Assembly (NCBI GenBank): GCA_032834875.1
Contig: CP135238.1
Coordinates: forward strand, 1,060,011-1,124,010
Direction of reading: 5' to 3'
DNA length: 64,000 nucleotides
Source of the DNA: Sulfuracidifex metallicus DSM 6482 = JCM 9184
GTDB lineage: Archaea; Thermoproteota; Thermoprotei_A; Sulfolobales; Sulfolobaceae
Shown here: one piece after another, positions 9,343 to 17,950 of the stretch
How the letters are laid out: each line of letters begins with the position of its first letter
Numbering within the stretch: the stretch's first letter is position 1
Position numbers and translations under genes: made by a program
Notes under the pieces: model-generated
What the model was told of the DNA's origin: nothing
Database searches by the model: none
What the model saw: the letters and a program-made list of their open reading frames with translations, nothing else

Positions 9343-10065
9343 TCAATTAACATACGACGCAAGTTTAGCAGCTGTCGTTTGGTTTATTGATGGTAAGCCT
9401 TGCAATAACACTATATACCCAGTCTTAAGGTTGAAGATTAGCTCGTTTCCGTAAAAGGTATATACGTAGGCGTAGTACACGTCTCCGTTCTGGCTAACGT
9501 TCTGAAGACCGAAAGATGAGAACAGTATCGAAACATTTGATTTTAGCTTATCATAGTAAGGGGATCCAATTGTGGCAACCCTCACAATCTCAATTACGTG
9601 ATATCCAGAGGAGCTGTTCATGTTTATTTCATACAACTTCTCTACATTATCTTGATACAAGTATTTAGCTCCATCACAAATGAAATAATCATCGCTGGAG
9701 TTTAGATTTACCTTCTGGACAGTTCCATTAAAGTAATTTAGCTCCGCTGTATCGTTTGAGAACGTTGCCTTTATACTGATAGAGGGAACTTCATTCCATG
9801 AACCTCCGAATACTGAGGACATATCAGAAGCTGTTACGTATCCTGGAGATGAAAGATATGGAAGTACTATTACCAAAATTGCTACTGCCAATACTGCAAC
9901 TATTCCCACGGCTACTATAGCCTTCTTAGGGAACTTTGATCCGTTGGATGGAGCAGGAACAGGTGGGCTTCCATTTGGCTCAAGGTTTAGAGGAGCCCCA
10001 CAGTTTAAACAGAAGTCAGCGTTATCCGGGTTTTCTACTCCACAAGAATTACACTTCTTTGTCAT
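9343..10065 (-). CDS. Zinc-ribbon membrane-anchored protein
   Basis: I choose the ATG at 10065 (240 residues) because it places the zinc ribbon (KKCNSCGVENPDNADFCLNC, two CxxC pairs) at the very N-terminus, as in other zinc_ribbon_2 proteins. A longer frame to 10107 exists. A Pro/Gly linker and one transmembrane helix (about 45-72, AIVAVGIVAVLAVAILVIVL) follow, then an external Asn/Ser-rich domain with many N-glycosylation sequons. The ribbon would face the cytosol. Proteins of this layout are common in Sulfolobales; the role is unknown. Confidence 0.75.
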   Translation of the reverse strand: MTKKCNSCGVENPDNADFCLNCGAPLNLEPNGSPPVPAPSNGSKFPKKAIVAVGIVAVLAVAILVIVLPYLSSPGYVTASDMSSVFGGSWNEVPSISIKATFSNDTAELNYFNGTVQKVNLNSSDDYFICDGAKYLYQDNVEKLYEINMNSSSGYHVIEIVRVATIGSPYYDKLKSNVSILFSSFGLQNVSQNGDVYYAYVYTFYGNELIFNLKTGYIVLLQGLPSINQTTAAKLASYVN

Positions 10066-10107
10066 GTTAATAAATAGACGTAACATAACAATAATAAAAT
10101 TTGTCAA

Positions 10108-10557
10108 AGTACTTTTTCTTGCTTCACCTATCTAGATTTGCCACGATGGTTTAACTAATGCCAAAATGAAAGGCAATCATATCCTAAAATATATCATTAA
10201 TTTATTGGAAAAAGATTTCGTAGAAAATATTTATTGGCAAACATGTTATGGAAATGAGTCCTTGAAATGCTAAAGATCCTCCGGAACAGTAAACTACCCC
10301 GCCCTTACGGACGGGGTCTCTGGTGATGGAAGATGAATTCTTGTCTTAACTAGGGTTAAGGAGACTAAAGTCGGCCATCAGGACTTCTTTGCTGATCTTT
10401 TCTTCCGAAGAGTTAAGGCACTAAGATGAAGAGCTAACTTTAGAATAATCTAGGAAAAATGATGAATATTCAGGTTATTCAATTATTCTCTATAGATTAG
10501 CTTTTTGAACCCCTAAAATGTGTTTGAAAAACGTGGGTTCAACCCGTTTTGTGTAAG
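10108..10557. other. Intergenic with IS-end-like hairpin
   Basis: This 450-bp gap has no convincing gene. It contains the GC-rich hairpin unit at 10283-10332 and an AT-rich divergent promoter region near 10108-10210. A tRNA-like arm (gggttcaaccc, about 10533) has no surrounding cloverleaf. Confidence 0.5.
10283..10332 (+). repeat. IS200/IS605-type end hairpin, solo copy
   Basis: It reads gtaaactaccccgccctta then cggacggggtctctggtgat and ggaagatgaa. It is nearly the same as the unit upstream of tnpB (about 60090-60135) and the inverse of the unit at 949-1000. No element body is attached. Confidence 0.6.
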
Positions 10558-11670
10558 TTATTCTCTAGAACGGTAAGAAGTGAATTTGTACGGATACACA
10601 TAGTAAATGTAAGGCTTCATTTTTCCTCCTCTATAAATCCCTTTAGAGGTAAACAAGTCAGGCTTGAAATAAATACCCTTCTTTACTTGAAACTCCTCCA
10701 TCACCTTGGCTATTAAATCCTTTACCTTCAAGATCTTCTTGAAGTCTAAAGAAGATTCTATGTAAACAATCAAAGGAAGTTCCTCTCCCGTCAAGCTCGT
10801 GTCAACCTTAGCTTCATAGGCCAACCTTTCTTTTTCTAGTTGTTTTATCACCGTTGAGAAGAAGGAGCCGTAAACTTCCCTTTTCACGAAGACCATCCAC
10901 TTGCCTATCAGATCTTCCTCAATTTCATAAAGTGGAGCATCTAACTTTTTCCTCAACTCTTTTACGAACAAAATGAACTCCTTTTCCATGACATTTACTT
11001 CGCCTTTCATCTCCTCCTTTGCTATAGATAACATTTCCTCGTCAGTCTTCTTCCTTAGCAAAGTCGAGTTGTCCTCAATAGAACCAGAAGGTTCCCTTGA
11101 GATGTAGAAGAGCCATCCTCCATCAGGTTTCAGCCCACGGGAATATGCCGCATTAAGAATATTCTCCGCCTTACTCCTTAGAGGCTCCCTCAATGCGTCC
11201 AAAGAGAATTTCCAGTCCTTCACTTGACTCAAGTTAAAGTGAATGGAGAAAGCTCTAGATACAAGAAATCCAACGTCTTTCACGCCGTTTATTTTCGCCA
11301 GATGTTTCATAGCTTTTTCACTCTCACCTATCACCTTGGCATATCCCTGATGTTTAGCCAAGTGACATGAAGGACAGAGAGTTCTTATTGAGGTTAACGA
11401 GGCCCTTCCTTTTCCGCCTTCAACAAAATAATTCCAATCCTCGTCAATTTCGTTCCCTACACCGTTACATATGACACATCGTTCTCTTGAAAGTGAGAAC
11501 CAAAAGTCATGAAGTTCCTTTAACGTTTGTTCGCAGCCTTCACAGAAGACTTCACCTAGTCCAGGATCAACTCGAGAAAACGAAGCCAAACTGTAACCCC
11601 AAAGGGGAGAGGGAACCAGTCTGGGACAAAGTTTCTTCAGGTTAGAACATATCTCCTCATAAGCCTCCAT
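10558..11670 (-). CDS. HNH-like zinc domain fused to DUF1917/BLES03-type domain
   Basis: The 370-residue protein has an N-terminal Cys-rich part resembling an HNH nuclease fold: CEGC (43-46), CVIC (65-68) and LCPSCHLAKH (98-107). The usual first His of the HNH motif is replaced by an acidic stretch (NEIDEDWNYF, 73-82), so nuclease activity is uncertain. The C-terminal part (about 255-370) matches DUF1917, related to human BLES03, an eIF4E-like fold: GKWMVFVKRE, LAYEAKV, LIVYIES, GIYFKPDLFTSKGIYRG. Its biological role is not known. It stands alone between AT-rich gaps. Confidence 0.65.
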   Translation of the reverse strand: MEAYEEICSNLKKLCPRLVPSPLWGYSLASFSRVDPGLGEVFCEGCEQTLKELHDFWFSLSRERCVICNGVGNEIDEDWNYFVEGGKGRASLTSIRTLCPSCHLAKHQGYAKVIGESEKAMKHLAKINGVKDVGFLVSRAFSIHFNLSQVKDWKFSLDALREPLRSKAENILNAAYSRGLKPDGGWLFYISREPSGSIEDNSTLLRKKTDEEMLSIAKEEMKGEVNVMEKEFILFVKELRKKLDAPLYEIEEDLIGKWMVFVKREVYGSFFSTVIKQLEKERLAYEAKVDTSLTGEELPLIVYIESSLDFKKILKVKDLIAKVMEEFQVKKGIYFKPDLFTSKGIYRGGKMKPYIYYVYPYKFTSYRSRE

Positions 11671-11947
11671 ATCAAGATAATTTAAGCTACATTAACATTA
11701 ATTAGGATTTCGTTCTCTAAATGAAAATAGATTCTAAGATAAAAATGAAAACCCACTTTAGAAGGAGGTCTCTATTACACACTATTCTTTAAGGTTATAC
11801 CTTGATTGCTATTTCTTAGGCTTTTACCTAAGTTAATTATTCTCCTATATTAACTTTAATATAATAAAATATACTTGATTATTATATATAAAAATAATTA
11901 GAACCTTTTATCTTAATAAAAAGTAGAAGAAATAAGTTATTATTTAT

Positions 11948-13408
11948 CTATTTATTTTTTATAAGTTTTCTTTTTTCTAATATCTTTGTAAATAAAATGT
12001 AGCCAATGATCACAGGAACAAATATCCATAAGGCGACGTCTATAACTTCTAATGGAGCGTTATAGTAAAAACTGGTAAATATTGAACTTAGTGACTTTCC
12101 GGCTAAGTTTTCCATAAAAGCTAACGGTGCAGCGAAAGAGAAGTAATCTTCATATTTAAGTATATGAATCCCGTTTAAATCCAGCACAAAGAACAAGGAC
12201 GGCTCGATAAATAGGAAGAACACATATGCAAAGATGGATAGACCGAGAAATGTACCTGAGCTCTTTACAGCCCCGCCTATTAAGAACATTAATGAGTAAA
12301 ACGCCACAAGGCTCAGCGAGAGTCCAATGAATATATAAAGAGTTGGTAAGATTCCTACGAAGGTTCCAGTGATGGATAACAACGCAATAGAAAGTATAAT
12401 CATGAAGACTCCGGAGGAGACAAAAGCTGTTATTGCTCCGCCCAGGAACCTATTTATGAATATCTCCTCTCTGGTGATGGGCTTTGACAGCAGAAATTCT
12501 AAAGCCCCCGTTCCCCTAGGTTTGGCAAGAAGGGAATAAGCTAGGTATAAGAAGATTATAGGGAAGAATTCAGCATACAGGGAGAAGGAACTCTCAAAGC
12601 CTGTAAGTTCGTCTATTGAAATCGGTGACCCAGAAGTTACTTCATAGTTCGTTATAGAGTTCGTGTATTGACTAGAGTTAATTGGTTTAGCTAAGAAGTA
12701 AAAGAGCAAAGTTGAAGGGTGATGTCTCACGTTTATCATGTAGCTTCTTATTCCTAGACTTTGATTAGCAATGAAATGAGAGTTTTTCAAGGAAAAATTA
12801 CCGAATCCTCGAGTTGCTGACAAGCTCACCTTATCTGTTACGTTGTAGTACAAGGAAACTGGTAATAAGGTCGAAACGTAAAGCTTTACACTCCCATTAG
12901 GAAAGTAATTAGATACAAGGAATGATGAAAACGAGTTAATATTTACACCAGGACTGAAGAAGGGCTCATTTGTATACGGGGATGAGTAATAGAATGTTTC
13001 GTTTTGTAAATGTAGGAATTCGCTAATATTTAACCCGTTTTCTTGATAGACAATCAGCGCTAATGGTATAATCTTTTGTTGAAGAGGCAAGTTAAAAGAA
13101 ATCTCTCCAGAAGAATTAGTAGTTCCTGAAGCCATTTCAGTATTATTGCTGTTTAAAACTGATACTTTTACCCCTGAGGCAGGATCTCCGTTAGGTCCAA
13201 TAGTCATTGCAGTTACTCTAAGATGATTTCCATTGACCTCGGAATATCCTATTACTGAATACTTAATATCCACCTGATTTCCGATACCATGATCTATAGT
13301 ATAGGCTATCCCTATCCCAGCTACGGCAAAGACTATCAAGAAAAGCAGAGTGGATATCCTGAGAAAGCTCCTCTTGAAGTCAAATATGAACGGTCTCATT
13401 ATTGACAC
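11948..13408 (-). CDS. ABC-2 type permease with extracellular Ig-like loop
   Basis: The 486-residue protein has an N-terminal membrane helix (about 15-35) and a large extracellular domain (about 40-270) that begins with a carboxypeptidase-regulatory/Ig-like repeat (MTIGPNGDPASGVKVSVLN). It then has six C-terminal membrane helices with the typical ABC-2 cytoplasmic motif GALEFLLSKPITREEIFINR. It overlaps the upstream ATPase gene by 29 bases, so the two are translated together and form one exporter in the cytoplasmic membrane. The substrate is unknown. Confidence 0.85.
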   Translation of the reverse strand: MSIMRPFIFDFKRSFLRISTLLFLIVFAVAGIGIAYTIDHGIGNQVDIKYSVIGYSEVNGNHLRVTAMTIGPNGDPASGVKVSVLNSNNTEMASGTTNSSGEISFNLPLQQKIIPLALIVYQENGLNISEFLHLQNETFYYSSPYTNEPFFSPGVNINSFSSFLVSNYFPNGSVKLYVSTLLPVSLYYNVTDKVSLSATRGFGNFSLKNSHFIANQSLGIRSYMINVRHHPSTLLFYFLAKPINSSQYTNSITNYEVTSGSPISIDELTGFESSFSLYAEFFPIIFLYLAYSLLAKPRGTGALEFLLSKPITREEIFINRFLGGAITAFVSSGVFMIILSIALLSITGTFVGILPTLYIFIGLSLSLVAFYSLMFLIGGAVKSSGTFLGLSIFAYVFFLFIEPSLFFVLDLNGIHILKYEDYFSFAAPLAFMENLAGKSLSSIFTSFYYNAPLEVIDVALWIFVPVIIGYILFTKILEKRKLIKNK

Positions 13409-14294
13409 CTATTATCTTGAAGAAGACCTCCTCTAATGAGGAGTACTCCATCTTCATTTCATATATCTTGTACTCTGATGAAAGTATAGAGTTAACTTTT
13501 GAAGGGTCGTCTTTAAAGTCTCTTACCATCACTTGGTTTCCGTTAACTAGGGGTTCTCCGAACTTTGAAAGCTTATCCAATAACTTATTATCAACCTTGT
13601 CTACTCTCAGGACCAAGGAAGGAGTTGCAAATTTCCTTATTTCATCAATAGTCATAATTTTAACTATTTTTCCCTTATGAATGAAAACAACCCTGTCAGC
13701 CAAGCTCTCCACTTCACTAAGTATATGAGACGAGAAGAGGATTGCCTTCCCTTCCTTCTTGAGGCTAGCAGCCAAGTTGCGAAAGTACATTATTCCTTGG
13801 GCATCAAGGCCGTTGAGTACCTCGTCAAAAAGGTAATTCTTAGGGTTAGAGATAAGGCAAACTGCAAGGGCGAACCTCCTCTTCATACCCTGCGAATAGT
13901 TCTCCAGCTTTCTTTTTTCGAAGCCCTTCAAACCTACCTTCTCTAGCATTTCCATACCCATTTTTCTGGCTTCTGAAGTGGAATATCCGTAATAACCGGC
14001 TATATAAACGAAGTAGTCAATTGCTTTCACGTCCAACTCGAAGATGGGAAGCTCTGGAACCCAAGCCAGCCTTTCAGAAGCCTTCTTCTTATCCTTTACT
14101 ATGCTATACCCATCAACTAATACGTCTCCAGAATTAGGGAAGATGACCCCTGATGCTATTCTCATGGTTGTCGTCTTCCCTGCACCGTTCAGACCGACGA
14201 AGCCTGTGATCTCCCCGTCTGGCACGCTAAAAGTTTCATCTTCCAAGACTTTGAAACGACCAAAAGTTTTAGTCACGTGTTGAATCTCAAGCAT
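13380..14294 (-). CDS. ABC transporter ATP-binding protein
   Basis: A 304-residue DrrA/CcmA-type ATPase. Visible motifs are Walker A GLNGAGKTTT (about 34-43), signature YSQGMKRRFALAV (about 132-144), Walker B YLFDEVLNGLDAQG (about 152-165) and the switch His in FSSHILSEVESLADRV (about 187-202). A C-terminal extension of about 90 residues is usual in the ABC-2 exporter class. It powers the permease encoded immediately downstream. Confidence 0.9.
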   Translation of the reverse strand: MLEIQHVTKTFGRFKVLEDETFSVPDGEITGFVGLNGAGKTTTMRIASGVIFPNSGDVLVDGYSIVKDKKKASERLAWVPELPIFELDVKAIDYFVYIAGYYGYSTSEARKMGMEMLEKVGLKGFEKRKLENYSQGMKRRFALAVCLISNPKNYLFDEVLNGLDAQGIMYFRNLAASLKKEGKAILFSSHILSEVESLADRVVFIHKGKIVKIMTIDEIRKFATPSLVLRVDKVDNKLLDKLSKFGEPLVNGNQVMVRDFKDDPSKVNSILSSEYKIYEMKMEYSSLEEVFFKIIGVNNETVHI

Positions 14295-14628
14295 TAGCTA
14301 CAAATATGAAAAGGATGGTTAAATCTCTTTTGCAAAGTCATATAAGATATGATAAAAAATGAGAATGATTATAAATGAAGAAAAATGAGAGAAATGAACC
14401 TCGAAAAAGAGTGGAGATCTGAACGTTATCTCTTTATAGTTGTAGAATATTCTTCTCTATTATTGCACTAAATATCGTTTACCGATAATGCATCATTAGG
14501 CCTTGTTTTTCTATAATGTTAGTGCATTCAGCGCTTAACTGCTTTTATCGTTAAACTTTTTCTTGTGGTACCTTTGTAAGAATCTACCTTAAACAAAAAA
14601 GTTAAATTTCATCCCATTAATTTCAAAC
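14295..14628. other. Intergenic, divergent promoters
   Basis: This 334-bp AT-rich gap lies between the divergent ABC operon and the phosphoesterase gene. No gene or strong repeat was seen. Confidence 0.5.
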
Positions 14629-15162
14629 GTGGAACTCAGAAGCGAAAACGTTATGGTGATCTCTGACCTTCATTACCCTTATTGCGATGTGGACGAGGTG
14701 AGGAGAATCGTAAAGGAAGAGAGTCCAGAGACGGTGATTTTGTTGGGTGATGCAGTGGAAGAGGTTAAAGGCTTTCATGACTTTAAGTCTTCCTTAGGTA
14801 ATGTAGTTCACGTTAACGGTGATGAGGACGTAATTAAGGGAGATGACGACGTGGTTTCGCTGTTTAACGGAGGAAAGAAGTTCACCATGCTCCACGGTCA
14901 TCAGTTGATGAATGAGGAGGGCGAGAAATGGCTAGCTAAAATCCTGATGAAGGTGAATAGAGAAATTCCTCCGTTTCTCTTCTGTTTAGGTTTCAGAGTT
15001 AAAATGAGCGGATTCCTAGTGCTTGGACACTCCCACGCTATGAGCTACTTTCCCTCACTCCAATGCGTGAACGCTGGAACCATGTCATTAAAGAGTAACT
15101 TGTATAATGATAGAGGATATCTACTGATTAGGAAAGGAAAAGTGAACATGAAAAGGATATAA
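14629..15162 (+). CDS. Small metallophosphoesterase, MJ0936/YfcE type
   Basis: The 177-residue protein shows the ordered metal-binding motifs of calcineurin-like phosphoesterases: SDLHYP (about 12-17), LLGDAVE (about 39-45), VNGDED replacing GNxD (about 64-69), LHGH (about 89-92) and LGHSHAM (about 130-136). Single-domain members hydrolyse phosphodiesters, and some archaeal ones act on nucleotides. It starts with GTG. Its neighbour is the 3' end of the type III-D operon, but its opposite orientation argues against co-expression. A role in nucleotide-messenger turnover is possible but unsupported. Confidence 0.8.
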   Translation: MELRSENVMVISDLHYPYCDVDEVRRIVKEESPETVILLGDAVEEVKGFHDFKSSLGNVVHVNGDEDVIKGDDDVVSLFNGGKKFTMLHGHQLMNEEGEKWLAKILMKVNREIPPFLFCLGFRVKMSGFLVLGHSHAMSYFPSLQCVNAGTMSLKSNLYNDRGYLLIRKGKVNMKRI

Positions 15163-15287
15163 TCTCCAGGAGGTAGTATACCAACAAATTGGAAGTCGTA
15201 ATTTTTGTATTTTAGAACTTAAAAATGTTCAGACGAAAAAATAATATATTATTAAAAAAGAAATATAACTATTAAATTATTTCTATT

Positions 15288-16127
15288 TTACTTACCTCGC
15301 AAGAACCCTTTCAACCCGTCCCACTTTACATTGACCCCGTCAACCTCCCCTACTTTGCTTTCTTCCACGTCTAGAGTAAGATGACCTAGTCCCCTGCTCT
15401 TAGAGCCTCCCACAGCTATTCCCATCTTCTCTACATACCTTAAGGTATATCTCCATAGTTGAACGTCGCCTTCTGGTCTAAGCACTACCTTCAAGGTAAT
15501 GTTGGAAGGCTCCACCACTTCTTCCTCGAATAGCCGTTTCTCCTTTTGAGCGCCAAAATTTCTATCCAACACTACATGGGGCTGGATAGAGGTATTTCCT
15601 TCAACTAGCGAATCGGAGAAAGATATGGAGGACGCGAAAAGCTTGGAACCGTAAAGTCTATCCACTGGGCACATGTAGTAGTAAACCGCCCTCGTAGTGA
15701 TCTCCTCTAAGTCTTCCCATGTAACATCGTCTGCAGAAACGTTAGATCTGACTATTGTCCAAACCTCGTCATCTATGTCAATCCCCTTCAGTTGAGTTCC
15801 CTTCACTTTCGTCCCTTTACCTACCTCACTCTTAACGTGTTCTAAAATGCTCTGAACCCTCTTATTTGCCTCCTCGTTGTTTCTTTTCTCCTTAGGGTGG
15901 TCATCGTTATTATGCGAAGATGCTGTCCCAATTCCTTTACCTTTTGCTATTCCCTCACTTATCCTCTTGAACACTCCCTTCCAAGAAGAGCTTGGGATGA
16001 CCGGGATTTCCCTTCCTTTCACGGTGTACTTTAACTGGTAAACAGTGGAACCCTCCCTTTCTCCTCCTACTCTGAAGGAGTCTCCTTTGAAGCTTAGCTT
16101 GAATAGACGTATCACTTTGTCGGTCAT
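15288..16127 (-). CDS. Type III-D Cas7-like RAMP (Csm3 family)
   Basis: I choose ATG at 16127, which overlaps the TGA of the upstream csx10-like gene by ATGA. The longer frame to 16364 merely reads antisense to codons of that gene. The 279-residue product carries the Cas7 signatures VIPSSSWKGVFKRISEG (about 49-65, the loop after the first strand) and, near the C-terminus, the glycine-rich GGSKSRGLGHLTL. An acidic and Asn-rich insert (about 70-95) is variable. It would form part of the backbone that holds the crRNA and may cut target RNA. It is the last gene of the operon. Confidence 0.85.
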   Translation of the reverse strand: MTDKVIRLFKLSFKGDSFRVGGEREGSTVYQLKYTVKGREIPVIPSSSWKGVFKRISEGIAKGKGIGTASSHNNDDHPKEKRNNEEANKRVQSILEHVKSEVGKGTKVKGTQLKGIDIDDEVWTIVRSNVSADDVTWEDLEEITTRAVYYYMCPVDRLYGSKLFASSISFSDSLVEGNTSIQPHVVLDRNFGAQKEKRLFEEEVVEPSNITLKVVLRPEGDVQLWRYTLRYVEKMGIAVGGSKSRGLGHLTLDVEESKVGEVDGVNVKWDGLKGFLRGK

Positions 16128-17029
16128 AATCTCACCTTGGATAAAAGTTCTCCCAGGGAACTGAGGGAGAAGGCGAAATTTAGTCCAGCAGTCTTGAGGG
16201 GATACATCTCCCCCTTTATTTTTAGCAGTGACCCCTGCATAGCCACCTTCATGAAAGGCTTCGTTCCCCTCAGATCGTCGGAAGTGAACCAACCCGTGTA
16301 ATTCGTTACCTTCCCGATTCCGGTTTCCACGTCTGTGTAGCAAGGCGAGAGACAGTAAGCCCATCCGTTCTTGGCGTCTGCAAGTTCCAGTTCTCCCTTC
16401 CTAGTCAATAGGGCTTCGCCAAACCCTCTATTCTTGGACCTACCAAGCGTGATCCTGATCTCTTCCTTTGGTAATGTGTTGCTTGACAGCGCCCAGAAAG
16501 TGGTGGGCATCTTATACTCGTAGTGGTAAAGCATCCCAGACTCCTTGTTCATTGTAACCTTATTAATTGCAACATGGCCTTGAATAATGGAAGGTATCTT
16601 TACTTCGCTGTACTCGAATGAGCCATTTCCTAAAGTATTATTAAGGCGAACCACAGTACCCGTCTTAGACTTCAATGAGTCAGTGTCTTTCGTAATTTCC
16701 TCGATTTCTCTCCTCTTCCTGTTGATTATGTCCTCAACGTCTCCTTCTATAACAAGGGAGTCTTTCCTCTCAACAAACTCATTTGACTTCCTTCCCTTGG
16801 CGAAAACGAAGGGATGAGCCGGAGCTGAATTACTAGGATAGCCGGGAGAAACGAAAATTTCCTCAAGTTCATGGACATCATACCCCTCCTTAATGAGGGC
16901 GTCAATCACGGCTCCCCTTAACGTCTGGGACGGGATAAAGTCCTCCGTAGAAAGGAAGTAACTCTTCACGTTTCTGGTGTGTAGAAGTGCAGGAGACATA
17001 AGTTTTATCTCAAGGAGTGCATATTTCAT
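16124..17029 (-). CDS. csx10: Csx10-like Cas5 RAMP, type III-D
   Basis: The start is ATG at 17029, five bases after the upstream stop. The 301-residue protein resembles Csx10, the Cas5-group subunit typical of type III-D. It has an N-terminal RAMP strand (LLEIKLMSPALLH), then FIPSQTLRGAVIDALIKEGY (about 31-50), VSPGYPSNSAPAHPFVFAKG, and a C-terminal glycine-rich GRSKNRGFGEA (about 198-208). It should cap the 5' handle of the crRNA and contact Cas10. The family assignment is by motif and context only. Confidence 0.7.
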   Translation of the reverse strand: MKYALLEIKLMSPALLHTRNVKSYFLSTEDFIPSQTLRGAVIDALIKEGYDVHELEEIFVSPGYPSNSAPAHPFVFAKGRKSNEFVERKDSLVIEGDVEDIINRKRREIEEITKDTDSLKSKTGTVVRLNNTLGNGSFEYSEVKIPSIIQGHVAINKVTMNKESGMLYHYEYKMPTTFWALSSNTLPKEEIRITLGRSKNRGFGEALLTRKGELELADAKNGWAYCLSPCYTDVETGIGKVTNYTGWFTSDDLRGTKPFMKVAMQGSLLKIKGEMYPLKTAGLNFAFSLSSLGELLSKVRL

Positions 17030-17034
17030 TTGAA

Positions 17035-17637
17035 TCACCAAACCCACTTCAATTCTAAGGGAATCTTCTGTGCATCAATCTCCTTCCCGTCCTTAATCAC
17101 TTTGTCCACGTTAACGTCAACCATTCCTCCTCTACCTAGCCTTAGGAAACGTAAATAATGAAGGGAAGCCAAAGCGAGGCAAAGCTCCTCTTCTCCGCCT
17201 ACCACCTGAACCGTGAAGGGAAACTCCTCTTCGGGCGGTACAACTTCCTGCTTGAAAAGGGCTGTCTTCTTTGCCGTGCCAGTTTCATCATTTATGTTAA
17301 CATGAGTAATCACGTGTGTCTTTGGCTTCATTTTTCCGTCTTTATTTGGACCTGAATATACCCTGAGCTTACCTTCGTGATCGGGATACCCAAATAGAGA
17401 GCATACGTCGCATGGCTTACCTTGGTGCACTTTCGCTATTCTGGAAGGCTCTATCTCATCACAAGAGGTTCCCCTTACCATTCCGTTTCTGATAGCCCAA
17501 GAGATAGAAGTTCTCATTGCTCCTTTCAGAGCGGAAGGAGTTAGTCCTAACTCGTTGAACTGAACGTCGATAAAGTACCCATCAGTACCTATGGTGAACG
17601 AACTAACAGTTTTAATTGTTCCTTTAATTAAAAACAT
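17035..17637 (-). CDS. Type III-D Cas7-like RAMP, short form
   Basis: A 200-residue RAMP protein. Its first strand is followed by the Cas7-type loop GLTPSALKGAMRTSISWAIR (about 31-50). It then has a Cys-containing turn PCDVCSLFGYP (about 75-85), common in Csm3/Cmr4-like proteins, and a late glycine-rich RLGRGGMVDVNV (about 166-177). It lies downstream of the Cas10 GGDD half, after a 313-bp gap unusual for this otherwise tight operon. It probably forms one backbone segment of the effector complex. Confidence 0.8.
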   Translation of the reverse strand: MFLIKGTIKTVSSFTIGTDGYFIDVQFNELGLTPSALKGAMRTSISWAIRNGMVRGTSCDEIEPSRIAKVHQGKPCDVCSLFGYPDHEGKLRVYSGPNKDGKMKPKTHVITHVNINDETGTAKKTALFKQEVVPPEEEFPFTVQVVGGEEELCLALASLHYLRFLRLGRGGMVDVNVDKVIKDGKEIDAQKIPLELKWVW

Positions 17638-17950
17638 GAATCTACCCGTGTTTTTTATTCCTTCACATAACGTATTTAATCACCTTCTTGAAAGAGTTTT
17701 ATCAGGAAACGCGGAAATTGCGCATAAAGGAAAAACATGTAAGCGCGTAAATGAGACAGAAAAAAGAGAAATGAAGTTAACATTAGGGGGCTTGACTCGC
17801 TCTTTTCTCCAAGGTGGAGTTTAGGTTCAATAAGGCTGGTTATTACGTGCATTGCAGTTGTTTTATGGTTTTTTAATGTAGGTCTAACTGTGGTGTTGCT
17901 CAACACGATTTGCCCATTCAAGGAATTACTATCCTTGACCTTACTTCTTA
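17638..17950. other. Gap inside the type III-D operon
   Basis: These 313 bases separate cas10 from the next cas7, whereas all other genes in the operon touch or overlap. A 92-codon frame (17676-17954) starts with TTG overlapping the cas10 stop, but its composition is unconvincing. This may be a decayed gene or hold a secondary promoter. Confidence 0.4.

Noticed and set aside
10528-10550. tRNA T-arm-like gggttcaaccc
   Set aside because: No acceptor, D or anticodon arms could be formed around it.
15288-16364. Long version of the last type III-D cas7 starting at 16364
   Set aside because: The first 79 codons only re-read the csx10-like gene in another frame; the ATGA overlap at 16127 marks the real start.
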